Positions 52,091-60,113 of a stretch of 64,000 nucleotides of DNA are shown here, piece by piece. Each line of letters begins with the position of its first letter. The first letter of the stretch is position 1. The stretch is from assembly GCA_947474715.1 (NCBI GenBank), contig CANJJT010000009.1:13522-77521 (forward strand), written 5' to 3'. The translations under genes were made by a program, and so were the position numbers. The notes beneath the pieces were generated by a model. That model was not told the DNA's origin and ran no database searches. It saw only the letters and a list, made by a program, of their open reading frames with translations. This DNA is from CAIYPG01 sp903864555. GTDB lineage: Bacteria; Pseudomonadota; Gammaproteobacteria; Burkholderiales; SG8-39.

Positions 52091-52146
52091 AAAATCCCCC
52101 CGCTCGGCTTCGCCGAGTCGGCCCCCTTTGACAAGGGGGTAAATCC
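52091..52146 (-). repeat. Two-hairpin repeat, family A, pair 2, right copy
   Basis: AAAATCCCCCCG, hairpin 2 CTCGGC-TTC-GCCGAG (52103-52117), then TCGGCCCCCTTTGAC and AAGGGGGTAAATCCC. It is inverse to the copy at 51890. Confidence 0.85.
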
Positions 52147-52249
52147 CGGCCTGCCAGGCTTGCCTTCTCCGCAAAGGCAGCAGATTCATTATTATTATCA
52201 GATTAAAACAGCAATCATTGTCATCATTAGCCAAAATAACTAATTGTAA

Positions 52250-52392
52250 TCACCCATTCCGCCTGAACGCCTCCATCGAAAAGGCCTTCACCGGCGCCGA
52301 GAAGGCATCCGGCTGTTCGATCGGCGCCACGTGTCCGGCATCAGCCAGGTCGAGGTACTTCGCCATGCGGATGGCGTCGGCCAGTGACTTTC
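52250..52392 (-). pseudogene. 3' remnant of an alpha/beta hydrolase gene
   Basis: The minus-strand frame reads DAIRMAKYLDLADAGHVAPI then EQPDAFSAPVKAFSM and a TGA at 52250-52252. AGHVAPIEQPDAF is the classic His-containing C-terminal motif of alpha/beta hydrolases (enol-lactonase type). No start or upstream domain is present; the preceding sequence belongs to the monooxygenase gene end. It was probably cut off by a deletion close to the repeat hotspot. Confidence 0.55.
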
Positions 52393-52405
52393 AATCGGAA
52401 GCGCA

Positions 52406-53608
52406 TCAGGCCGCCTCCTGTTCCAGCACTTCACCATCGGGACCAAGCACCGGCAAGGGCGCTGTTACGGCATCGTAGCCATACACCCAGTCGGGCTCGG
52501 CCTTTTCCTTCACCGGTCCCTCGGCCTTGTCCGGGTCGACACGCATCCAGTTGCGTTTGTTCTTGTTCGACAGACTCTGGATGCGGGCGACGCGCGGACG
52601 CCGCGCCGCCTCGTAACGCCGGAAGGCAGCCGGCCAGCTTTCTGGGGGCATGCCCTCGAAGCAGCGCGCCAGCAGCATGCCGTCCTCGATGGCGCTGGCG
52701 GCGCCTTGCGCCATATAGGGCGTCATGGGATGGCAGGCATCGCCCAGCAGGTAGACCCGCCCGATGCCCCATACCGGCTGCGGGTCACGGTCATGGATGG
52801 GCCACTTGTGCGAACTCGGACAGGCGGCCAGCACCTGGCGCACTTCGGGGTGAAAGTCCCTGAAAGCCTCGCGCAGTTCCGCCATGTCACCCTGCAGCGA
52901 CCAGGATTCCAGATCCGGTTTTGCCGAAGGTACGCTGGTGGTGAAGTAGACCTCATCCCTGGCGCGGGTGACGTAGTAAATGACGATGTGGCGGTCCTTG
53001 CCCCACCACTTGGTGGAGACATCGCCAATGTCGAGGCCACCCAGCAGCGCAGCGGGAAAGGTGGAGCGATAGGCGATGCGCCCGGTGAAGCGCGGCGCCT
53101 CATCGCCGAAAAGCTGCTTCCTTGCCACCGAGTGGACGCCATCGGCGGCCACCAGGGCGCCGGCTCGCACCGTGCTGCCATCGGTGAAATACAGAGTCAC
53201 CCCGGCGGCGTCCTGCTCGAAGCGCAGCAGCTTTTTCCCCAGGTGTATGCGTTCCGCCGGCACGCACGAGGCCAACGCTGCATGGAGGTCACCCCGGTGC
53301 ATCATCAGGTGCGGTGCGCCGAACTTCTGCTCCACCGCGGACATGTCGAATTCCGATTCGATGAAGCCGGTGTCGAAATTGCGATGGCGGCGCGCTCGAT
53401 GCTGGAAGGCGGTCTGGCGCAGGCGTTCCTCCAGCCCCAGCTGGCGCAGCACCTTCATGGCATTGGCGGACATCTGGATGCCCGCGCCGATGCGCAGGAA
53501 CTGCTCTGCCTGCTCATACACCTGCACCGGCACGCCGCGCTGATGTAAGGCCGCGGCAGCCGCCAGGCCGCCCATGCCGGCGCCGATGATGGCGATGTGA
53601 TGGCTCAT
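52406..53608 (-). CDS. FAD-dependent monooxygenase (salicylate hydroxylase-like)
   Basis: Class A flavoprotein hydroxylase of 400 residues. The N-terminal dinucleotide fold is IAIIGAGMGGLAAAAALHQR (GxGxxG at 9-14), the DG motif is VAADGVHSVARK, and the second FAD motif is YLLGDACHPMTPYMAQGAAS. These enzymes hydroxylate aromatic acids with NAD(P)H. ATG 53608 has GAGGAGGAAAG upstream. It follows a Bug gene on the same strand, suggesting uptake and first oxidation of an aromatic or heteroaromatic carboxylate. No ring-cleavage dioxygenase is next to it. Confidence 0.9.
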   Translation of the reverse strand: MSHHIAIIGAGMGGLAAAAALHQRGVPVQVYEQAEQFLRIGAGIQMSANAMKVLRQLGLEERLRQTAFQHRARRHRNFDTGFIESEFDMSAVEQKFGAPHLMMHRGDLHAALASCVPAERIHLGKKLLRFEQDAAGVTLYFTDGSTVRAGALVAADGVHSVARKQLFGDEAPRFTGRIAYRSTFPAALLGGLDIGDVSTKWWGKDRHIVIYYVTRARDEVYFTTSVPSAKPDLESWSLQGDMAELREAFRDFHPEVRQVLAACPSSHKWPIHDRDPQPVWGIGRVYLLGDACHPMTPYMAQGAASAIEDGMLLARCFEGMPPESWPAAFRRYEAARRPRVARIQSLSNKNKRNWMRVDPDKAEGPVKEKAEPDWVYGYDAVTAPLPVLGPDGEVLEQEAA

Positions 53609-53670
53609 GCTTTCCTCCTCAAGTATTCGTTGCAGGCTGTCCCGGCGCACCGTTCAGCCTCCGTCCAGCC

Positions 53671-54663
53671 TCAGTCCAGTAGCTGTATCTTCAAGCGCCG
53701 GTAATCCTCGACCAGCTGCGCCGCCTCGCTGCGCAGGCTCGTGCTGAACTGCTCCAGGGTGCCGGTCCAGGGCTCGTAGCCCTGGCTCTCCACCATGGTC
53801 TTCATCTCCTCGCTGGCGGCGGCCTTCGCATAGGCCTCGCGCAGGCGCCGCTGCATGGGCGCAGGGGTGGGCGTGGGCACGAAGACGGCATTCCAGTTGG
53901 CCGCCTGCACCGCCGGCAGGCCCAGCTCACGGAAGGTGGGCAGCTCGGGCAGCGCGGTGGAGCGCTGCTGCGAGGTGATGGCGAGCACGCGGATCTGCGG
54001 GCTTTTCATGCGCACCTTCACCGTGCTCAGCGTGGCGAAATAGACCTGGATCTCCCCCGCCAGCAAGGCTGCCGCCGTGGGATCACCGCCCTTGAAGGGA
54101 ATGCCCACCATGTCCACCCCGGCCGCCTGCTTGAAGCGCTCGGCGCTCAGAGTGCTGCCGGCTGCAGCACCGAGGCCGCCGTAGTTGAGTTTGCCCGGAT
54201 GGGCCTTCGCATGCGCGATGAATTCGGCCACGGTCTTCGCCGGCACAGAGACATGGATCATCATGCCGTAATAGGTCTGCCCCATCACGCCGATGGGCGC
54301 GAGGTCCTCGGGCTTGTAGCCAGGGTCGCGGTAGGCAATCGAGTTACCCACCATGGAAGGATTGGCGAGCAGCATGGAGTAACCCAGCGGCTGGGTGCGG
54401 ATCACGTCGCGCACGGCGAGCAGGCCGCCCGCCCCGCCCTTGCTTTCGACGATGACTTGCTGCCCGAGCTGCTCGGTGAGCCTGGCGGCAATGTGCCGGC
54501 CGTGCTGGTCGGCCGAGGCCCCTGGCGCGAACATGGTGACCAGGCGCAAGGGGCGCACCGCATAGTCCTGCGCCCAGGCTTGCGAGCCTGGCATGCACCC
54601 CATACCCGCCAGTATTCCCGCCGCTGCGCATCCTCGCGCAAGGCGCGATCCCGTCCTGTCCAT
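53671..54663 (-). CDS. Bug/TctC-type tripartite tricarboxylate receptor
   Basis: Periplasmic receptor of 330 residues from ATG 54663 (AAAGGAGG upstream) with signal peptide ending QAWAQ. Bug blocks: YAVRPLRLVTMFAPGASADQ, VESKGGAGGLLAVRDVIR, PLGYSMLLANPS, YKPEDLAPIGVM and VGIPFKGGDPTAAALLAGE. The usual APDGY is TQPLGY and VDNRPG is VESKGG, so it belongs to a more distant Bug branch. It is 62 bases upstream of the flavin monooxygenase gene. Confidence 0.88.
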   Translation of the reverse strand: MDRTGSRLARGCAAAGILAGMGCMPGSQAWAQDYAVRPLRLVTMFAPGASADQHGRHIAARLTEQLGQQVIVESKGGAGGLLAVRDVIRTQPLGYSMLLANPSMVGNSIAYRDPGYKPEDLAPIGVMGQTYYGMMIHVSVPAKTVAEFIAHAKAHPGKLNYGGLGAAAGSTLSAERFKQAAGVDMVGIPFKGGDPTAAALLAGEIQVYFATLSTVKVRMKSPQIRVLAITSQQRSTALPELPTFRELGLPAVQAANWNAVFVPTPTPAPMQRRLREAYAKAAASEEMKTMVESQGYEPWTGTLEQFSTSLRSEAAQLVEDYRRLKIQLLD

Positions 54664-54828
54664 GCTGCCTCCTTTGTCCTGCTGCGGTCTTTGGACGCTG
54701 TGTCGCCGGTGACGTCTCCGGCGTGGCGCTCTGTCGCGCTGCATCCTGTGCCTGTGGTGCCTGACCGGCATGCACCGGGCCGACTCGGCCGGGGCAATAT
54801 ATCGCAAAACGGCGTTGCCCCGATGGAG

Positions 54829-54887
54829 TTTACCCCCTTGTCAAAGGGGGCCGACTCGTGAGCGCAGCGAACGAGCGGGGGGATTTT
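54829..54887 (+). repeat. Two-hairpin repeat, family A, pair 3, left copy
   Basis: TTTACCCCCTTGTC, AAAGGGGGCCGA, hairpin 2 CTCGT-GAGCGCAGCGA-ACGAG, then CGGGGGGATTTT. Almost identical to 51890-51948. The surrounding gap 54664-55098 (435 bases, between the Bug gene and the thiol dioxygenase gene) contains no gene that I can see. Confidence 0.85.
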
Positions 54888-54995
54888 CGTGACGCAGCCT
54901 TGTCAGCGGACCCAACATCAATCGAGTAATGCTCTGGATGTCTTCAGTCTGTCTCTGTGGCCTGAGGAAAGGAAGGTAAATCAGCCCGGTTGGCC

Positions 54996-55064
54996 AAAAT
55001 TCCCCCGCTGGCCTTCGGCCTCACTTACGTGGATTAGGGCCCCCTTTAACCAGGGGGGTTAACA
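54996..55064 (-). repeat. Two-hairpin repeat, family A, pair 3, right copy (diverged)
   Basis: AAAATTCCCCCGC, a short stem GGCC-TTC-GGCC (55010-55020), an extra segment of about 15 bases (CACTTACGTGGATTA), then GGGCCCCCTTTAACC and AGGGGGGTTAAC. It is the most degraded copy, yet hairpin 1 is still partly formed. Confidence 0.65.
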
Positions 55065-55098
55065 CCAAACCCGACCTCCGGCCTGGATGCGGCCGTCG

Positions 55099-55698
55099 CT
55101 AAGACCAGAGGTTGGGCACCACGCTGCTGGCGTAGCCGTAGACGAAGTCCTTCATCACACCGCTGGCCGGGTCGATGACATGCCGGCTGACTCGGCCGAT
55201 GTTGCTGCCATAGACATGGATGCTGATGGCCGTTTCGTGGGGCGAGTCATTGGCCACTTCATGCACGTCACCGATCTCCGGTGACACGGCGGTGGTCTGC
55301 CCGGGGAGCAGCACGCCGCTGCTGGTGACGTGATAGCTGCCGTCGGGACTGCGCGCATAGGTGGTCTCGCGCTCGCGCCCGCGCAGGCCGCCCACCAGTC
55401 CCCAGCTGAGATGGTCATGCACCGGGGTCTTCTGCCCCGGCCCCCAGACAAAGCTCACCACGGACAGCCGGCTCAGTGGATCGGCATACAGCAGGTACTG
55501 CTGGTAGAACTGCGGATGGGGCTGCGCGAAGGCCTCCGACAGCCAGTCATCCCGGGACACCAGCGCCGCCAGCAACGGCAGTCCCTGCTCCATGACGGTC
55601 TTCTCCGAGGAATAGCTCGCCACCAGGCGCGTCATGCTCTGGATGAAGACCCGCAGTCTTTCGATATTGGCAGCCGCCACGTCCCTCTCCCTGCTCAT
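55099..55698 (-). CDS. Cysteine dioxygenase-type (thiol dioxygenase) cupin
   Basis: Cupin-fold non-heme iron protein of 199 residues. The three-His site of thiol dioxygenases is visible: His94 and His96 in PVHDH, His146 in GDVHEVAN. The position of the Cys cross-linked to Tyr in mammalian enzyme is Gly100, as in bacterial members, so it could be cysteine or 3-mercaptopropionate dioxygenase. It would oxidise a thiol to a sulfinate. ATG 55698 lacks a strong ribosome site. It is 83 bases after the threonine deaminase gene on the same strand, a possible amino acid catabolism pair. Confidence 0.85.
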   Translation of the reverse strand: MSRERDVAAANIERLRVFIQSMTRLVASYSSEKTVMEQGLPLLAALVSRDDWLSEAFAQPHPQFYQQYLLYADPLSRLSVVSFVWGPGQKTPVHDHLSWGLVGGLRGRERETTYARSPDGSYHVTSSGVLLPGQTTAVSPEIGDVHEVANDSPHETAISIHVYGSNIGRVSRHVIDPASGVMKDFVYGYASSVVPNLWS

Positions 55699-55781
55699 TG
55701 GTCAGAGCAGCCATGATGAAAGGATGACGCTCGGCCACCTTGATCCTGGTCAATGCGGATGCAGCCGAATCCGGACCGCTT

Positions 55782-57017
55782 TCAGCCGGGCAGCAGATTG
55801 CGCGCCGCCAGGCCTTCGCGGACGAAGTGTTCGAACAATTCCTGCTGATGGGCGACATCGCGCGTTTCCATCTGCATGATGACTTCGGTCATGCCCACCG
55901 GCACATGCAGTTCGCCGCGGCGATGCTCGATGTGGCGGATGTTCATGCCATGCGCAGCCACCACGCCCAGCAACGCGGCCAGCCGCCCCGGCGTATCGGG
56001 GATGGTGACGGCGATGCTCATCAGCCGCCCGCTGGAGGCGAGGCCGTAATCAATGGAACGCCCGACCAGGGTCATGTCGGCGTTGCCGCCGCTCACCACG
56101 ATGACCACCGCCTCATCGGCACGCACTGCAATCTTCTGCCGCATCAGTGCCGCCAGGCCGACCACGCCCGCGCCCTCGCCGATGGTGCGGGTGCGCTCGA
56201 GCAGCCGCACCATGGCTTCGGCGATGGCGTTGTCGTCCACGGTGACGATCTCGTCGACATGGCGGGCGATCACCTGGCGCGTCAGCTCGCCCGGGCGCTT
56301 CACCATGATGCCGTCAGCAATGGTGTGGGCTACCGGCCGGATCTCGTCCAGCCCGCCATCGGCGAGGAAATGCCGCCACGGCGCCACCGACTCGGCCTGC
56401 ACGCCGATGATGCGCACTTCGGGCCGCTGCAGCTTGATCGCCAGGGCAATGCCGCTGAGGAGGCCGCCCCCGCCCAGGGGCACGATCACGGTGCCCACCA
56501 AGGGTAGCGATTCGAGTATCTCCAGCCCGACACTGGCCTGGCCGGCGATCACGTCGCGATCGTCGTAGGGGTGGATGAAGGCCAGGCCTTGTTCTGCTGC
56601 GAGGCGGTCGGCTTCCAGCTTGGCTTCTTCCAGCGACTGGCCGTGCAGGATGACCGTCGCGCCCATGCCCTTGCAGGACTCGACCTTGGTGAGCGGCGCA
56701 TTCAGCGGCATCACCACGGTGGCGGGTAGCCCGGCCACCGCTGCCGCGTGCGCCACGCCCTGCGCATGGTTGCCGGCCGAGGCGGCGATCACGCCGCGCG
56801 GACGGCCGGTGGCCAGCAGGCGGTCCACCTTGTGGCTGGCCCCGCGCAGCTTGAAGGAGCCGGTGCGCTGCAGGTTCTCCAGCTTGAGGTACACATTACA
56901 ATCGAGCTCCCGCGACAGCGGATCGTTGCTCCATAGCGGCGTGACCAGGATGGCGCCAGCAATACGCCCGCGCGCGCGCCGCAGTTCGTCCAGCGTCAAT
57001 GAGAACCCGGGGTTCAT
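55782..57017 (-). CDS. ilvA: Threonine ammonia-lyase (threonine deaminase) with C-terminal ACT domain
   Basis: PLP enzyme of 411 residues that converts threonine (or serine) to 2-oxobutyrate (pyruvate) and ammonia. PLP Lys56 lies in RTGSFKLRGA; the phosphate-binding loop is VPLGGGGLLSG; NHAQG is conserved in SAGNHAQGVA. A single ACT-like domain (SIAVTIPDTPGRLAALLGVV, MNIRHIEHRRG) forms the C-terminus, the form found in many catabolic/Ile-insensitive members. ATG 57017 gives the normal length; the ribosome site is weak. Upstream is a stretch of broken receptor genes, so its original promoter may be lost or displaced. Confidence 0.92.
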   Translation of the reverse strand: MNPGFSLTLDELRRARGRIAGAILVTPLWSNDPLSRELDCNVYLKLENLQRTGSFKLRGASHKVDRLLATGRPRGVIAASAGNHAQGVAHAAAVAGLPATVVMPLNAPLTKVESCKGMGATVILHGQSLEEAKLEADRLAAEQGLAFIHPYDDRDVIAGQASVGLEILESLPLVGTVIVPLGGGGLLSGIALAIKLQRPEVRIIGVQAESVAPWRHFLADGGLDEIRPVAHTIADGIMVKRPGELTRQVIARHVDEIVTVDDNAIAEAMVRLLERTRTIGEGAGVVGLAALMRQKIAVRADEAVVIVVSGGNADMTLVGRSIDYGLASSGRLMSIAVTIPDTPGRLAALLGVVAAHGMNIRHIEHRRGELHVPVGMTEVIMQMETRDVAHQQELFEHFVREGLAARNLLPG

Positions 57018-57033
57018 GTCTGCGGTCTCGCTT

Positions 57034-57365
57034 TCATGAGCCAGTAGACCGCGAAAGGCGTGTGACACGCAAGCCTTCGGGCACAGACGCAAAATTCTTG
57101 ATTGGGTCGTAGGGCAGATTCTTGTAGCTGGCCGGGTTGAGTACCATGGAGTTCATGGTCGCGAATGCCAGTGTGTCGTCATCCGGTGTTGCTTTCTAAG
57201 CGATCTCCGTGCCGGTGTGATGGTGATGGCACCGGAACGGTTATCGACCAGCACCGACTGACCCAGCAACTCGGTGAGCTTGTTCGCCCCGGCGCGGCGA
57301 TAGGGTCGGACCCGCCAGGGAGATAGGGAATGACCAGTCGCAAGAGTCGATTGGAATGTTCCTGA
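57034..57365 (-). pseudogene. Bug receptor gene fragment (fragment C)
   Basis: Frames on the minus strand can be pieced to LRLVIPYLPGGSDPIA, NKLTELLGQSVLVDNRSGA, then TLAFATMNSMVLNPASYK, NLPYDPIKNFAS. All are Bug family blocks, but they are in different frames, and the text stops at a TGA (57034-57036) after about 110 residues of the mature part. It is not functional. It joins directly to fragment B, giving two copies of the VDN-GA block in tandem. Confidence 0.75.
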
Positions 57366-57586
57366 GCGAACTCGCCCCGGGCTTGTTGTCGACGATGATG
57401 GGTTGATCGAGCAGGCCCGACATTTTCGCGTGCAGCCGCGCCTCCAGGCCGTTGGAGCCGCCCGCCGCGATGGGCACAACCAGCAGGAACGGCATCAAGG
57501 TGTACGCTGCAGCCAGATCCTGGGCCTGGGCCCCGCACGACAGTGCCAGCACTGCGGTACACAAGCGAACAATGCCACTGCCGCAT
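57366..57586 (-). pseudogene. Bug receptor gene 5' fragment (fragment B)
   Basis: ATG 57586 keeps a good AGGAG site, but the signal peptide is broken by a frameshift: one frame starts MRQWHC, the other gives RLCTAVLALSCGAQAQD. It continues as LLVVPIAAGGSNGLEARLHA and LLDQPIIVDNKPGAS, then is cut where fragment C begins. This is the N-terminal part of a Bug receptor. Confidence 0.75.
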
Positions 57587-57611
57587 GGTTTTTCTCCTGT
57601 CAATTCTTGCT

Positions 57612-57912
57612 TCAAGCTGTGTCGTCAATGGAAAGCGGAAAATCCTCCGGCTTGATCCCAAGTTCATCGACCAACTTGCGATAGCGTGGACTATCGACCG
57701 CGAGGAACTGCGCGGGGCTGCTCCCCACCGGAATGCCGCCCTCGGCCTCGAGGCGCTTGGCGATATCCGGTGACTGAGGTCTTGACCATTTCTGCGTTGA
57801 GTCGCACGAGGATAACGGGTGGAAGGTGCGCTGGGGCGAGGTAGCCGGCACCTGCCATTAGGGCCGCCCTATCATCGATCCGCTTGGCCGCCCAGCCATC
57901 AGCGGCCTTCAA
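57612..57912 (-). pseudogene. Bug receptor gene 3' fragment (fragment A)
   Basis: Reads GYLAPAHLPPVILVRLNAEM in one frame and, after a frameshift near 57775, PDIAKRLEAEGGIPVG, SSPAQFLAVDSPRYRKLVDE and LGIKPEDF to a TGA. This is the C-terminal third of a Bug receptor with the typical ASPVG/GSSPAQF motif. It begins immediately after the LeuD-like stop, so it may be the remains of the receptor that once followed leuCD. Confidence 0.75.
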
Positions 57913-58542
57913 TCACCGGATCGACGGCAGCCATGTCATCGCGGCACGACGGCGCCGCTCGAAAGTCTCAATCTCGTGCATGTGCTGCAAGGTCACACCA
58001 ACATCATCCAGCCCTTTCAGCAAACGCTCCTTGCGGGTGGCGTCGATGTCGAAGCGGTACTGCGTCCCGTCGGGTGCGGTAACCGTCTGAGCCTCCAGGT
58101 CGACCTGCATGCTCACACCGGGTGCGGCCCGCAACTGGCGCCACAGGGCATGCACCACTATCGGTGGCAGCACGACAGGCAATACGCCATTTTGCATGCA
58201 GTTGGCGGCGAACACGTCGCCGAAGCTCTCCGCAATCAGCACCCGGATGCCGTAATCCAGCACGGCATAGGCCGCGCTCTCGCGCGATGAGCCACAGCCG
58301 AAGTCGGCGCCGGCAACCAGGATGGCCGCCTCCCGGTAAGCCGGGTGATTGAGCACGAACTCATGCCGTGGTTGGCCGCTCTCGTCGAACCTGAGATCGT
58401 GCAGAAAAACCCTGGCATTGTCAGGCTCCCCGGCGCGGCGGCGCAGGCGCTGGAAACGCACCGGCACAATCATGCCGGTGTCGATCTTGGCAATGTCAAG
58501 CGGTGCGGCTGCCGCGGTCACTCTGGTTATCGGACTCAACAT
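57913..58542 (-). CDS. leuD: 3-isopropylmalate dehydratase small subunit-like (LeuD family)
   Basis: Small swivelling subunit of a LeuCD-type hydro-lyase, 209 residues. Landmarks: APLDIAKIDTGMIVPVRFQR, ILVAGADFGCGSSRESAAYA (active-site loop), and AESFGDVFAANCMQNGVLPV. AGGTGG precedes ATG 58542. It partners the LeuC-like subunit starting at 60079, 124 bases upstream of it. The neighbourhood has no other leucine genes (leuA, leuB) and a Bug receptor in front, so the pair may isomerise or hydrate another hydroxy acid, for instance a methylmalate or citraconate type, rather than serve leucine synthesis. Confidence 0.88.
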   Translation of the reverse strand: MLSPITRVTAAAAPLDIAKIDTGMIVPVRFQRLRRRAGEPDNARVFLHDLRFDESGQPRHEFVLNHPAYREAAILVAGADFGCGSSRESAAYAVLDYGIRVLIAESFGDVFAANCMQNGVLPVVLPPIVVHALWRQLRAAPGVSMQVDLEAQTVTAPDGTQYRFDIDATRKERLLKGLDDVGVTLQHMHEIETFERRRRAAMTWLPSIR

Positions 58543-58666
58543 GCCACCTGGCGCGCGCGCCATTCCCCTGTCAGTGAGTATACGGTCACATCTGCAGGAA
58601 CCTGTTCCATTAGGAACGCGTTGCCTGCACCACCACAACACACCCTGCAGGCCTCAGCGTGCGGCA

Positions 58667-60079
58667 TTACAGGGAGCGAACATCGGTGAGCCGGCCGGTC
58701 ACGGCCGCCGCCGCGGCCATCGCCGGACTCATGATATGCGTCAGTGCACCCGGCCCCTGGCGCCCCTCGAAGTTGCGGTTGGTAGTCGAGGCGCAGCGAT
58801 CGCCCGGGGCTACCAGATCGCCATTGGAGCCGCAGCACATTGAACAGCCCGGATCCCGCCATTCAAAGCCGGCTTCTCGAAACACCCGATCCAGCCCTTC
58901 GGCCTCTGCCTGTCGCTTGACTGCGGAAGACCCGGGCACCACCATGGCATGCACAACGGCACGCCGGCCGCGCAGCACCTGTGCCGCAGCCCGCAAGTCC
59001 TCCATGCGCGCGTTGGTGCAGGATCCGATGAAAACGCGATCCACCGCAATCTGCGCCAGCGGCGTCCCCGGCACCAGGCGCATGTAGTCCAATGCGCGCT
59101 CGATCCGCCGGCGCCGCTCACTGTCACCGATGGCGGCCGGGTCGGGAACGACGCCGGTGATGGGCAGGGCATCCTCGGGGCTGGTGCCCCAGCTCACCAT
59201 GGGCGCCAGACTGGCCGCATCCAGTGTCAGCTCCCGGTCATACACTGCGTCCGCATCGGAAGGCAGCGTGCGCCAGTAGGCCAGCGCACTGTCCCACTCG
59301 CTTCCTTCAGGCGCATGGGTGCGGCCGGCCAGATAGGCGTAGGTCGTATCGTCCGGCGCCATGATGCCGATGCGGGCACCGGCTTCAATCGACATATTGC
59401 ATATCGTCAGGCGGCCTTCAATCGACATGCCGGCAATCGTCGATCCGCTATATTCGATGGCGTGTCCTACCGCACCGCCGATGCCGATTCTGGCGATGAT
59501 GGCGAGAATAACGTCCTTGGCCGACACATGCCGCGGCAATCGGCCATGGATGGCAATCCGCATGGCGCGGGGTTTTGTCTGCCACAGGGTCTGGGTGGCC
59601 AGCACATGCCGCAGTTGATTGGACTGGCCGATGGGAATGGCCAGCGCGCCCAGCGCTCCATGGGTGGCGGTGTGGGAATCGCTACAGATGATGGACATGC
59701 CTGGCAGTGTCAGTCCTAGTTCGGGGCCGACCACATGCGATATGCCCTGACGGCTGTCATGCATGCCGATGTGGGCGATGCCGAACTCACGGGTATTCTC
59801 ATCGAGCATCTCCACCACACGGCGGATCTCCGGGTTGGCAATGCCCGCGAAGCCTGCGGCGCGATTCACGGTGGGCAGATAATGATCCGTGATCGCCAGA
59901 ATCTGCTCCGGCTTGCGAACCTTGCGGCCTTCGGCACGCAACTCGTCGAAGGCGAGAAACGTACCGCCTTCGTGAATCAGGTTCAGATCCACCGACAGCA
60001 GCTCTTCGCCTCCCGGGCGCGGCACGATGACATGCGTGTCCCAGATCTTGTCCAGGATGGTGCGGGGTGAATTCATCAT
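58667..60079 (-). CDS. leuC: 3-isopropylmalate dehydratase large subunit-like (LeuC family)
   Basis: Aconitase-superfamily iron-sulfur enzyme, 470 residues from the first ATG of a Met-Met pair at 60079. The [4Fe-4S] ligands are Cys354 (FIGSCTNAR), Cys412 and Cys415 (PGCSMC). The usual next residues CLGMNPD are CCGSNGD here, which suggests altered substrate specificity. SDSHTATHGALGALA and DRCASTTNRNFEGRQG are conserved. It works with the LeuD-like subunit encoded downstream. A Bug receptor gene (60114-61109) precedes it by 34 bases, so the three genes form an operon. Confidence 0.9.
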   Translation of the reverse strand: MMNSPRTILDKIWDTHVIVPRPGGEELLSVDLNLIHEGGTFLAFDELRAEGRKVRKPEQILAITDHYLPTVNRAAGFAGIANPEIRRVVEMLDENTREFGIAHIGMHDSRQGISHVVGPELGLTLPGMSIICSDSHTATHGALGALAIPIGQSNQLRHVLATQTLWQTKPRAMRIAIHGRLPRHVSAKDVILAIIARIGIGGAVGHAIEYSGSTIAGMSIEGRLTICNMSIEAGARIGIMAPDDTTYAYLAGRTHAPEGSEWDSALAYWRTLPSDADAVYDRELTLDAASLAPMVSWGTSPEDALPITGVVPDPAAIGDSERRRRIERALDYMRLVPGTPLAQIAVDRVFIGSCTNARMEDLRAAAQVLRGRRAVVHAMVVPGSSAVKRQAEAEGLDRVFREAGFEWRDPGCSMCCGSNGDLVAPGDRCASTTNRNFEGRQGPGALTHIMSPAMAAAAAVTGRLTDVRSL

Positions 60080-60113
60080 GGTGTTGGGTGGTGAGGCTCG
60101 GCGCAACGAACTG

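Larger units (their letters stand above)
51726..52249. other. Repeat-rich intergenic region
   Basis: No gene is seen. It holds two direct copies of GGTTCTTCG-N5-ATT-CCGGGG-like sequence (51775-51796 and 51849-51870), a partial family A unit (51831-51850), one complete family A pair (51890-51948 and 52091-52146) and an AT-rich tail (52180-52245) with ATTATTATCA. It looks like a hotspot of small repeats between convergent genes. Confidence 0.7.

Noticed and set aside
45471..55064. CRISPR-like array from the evenly worded family A repeats
   Set aside because: Units are in inverted pairs kilobases apart, with no regular spacers and no cas genes.
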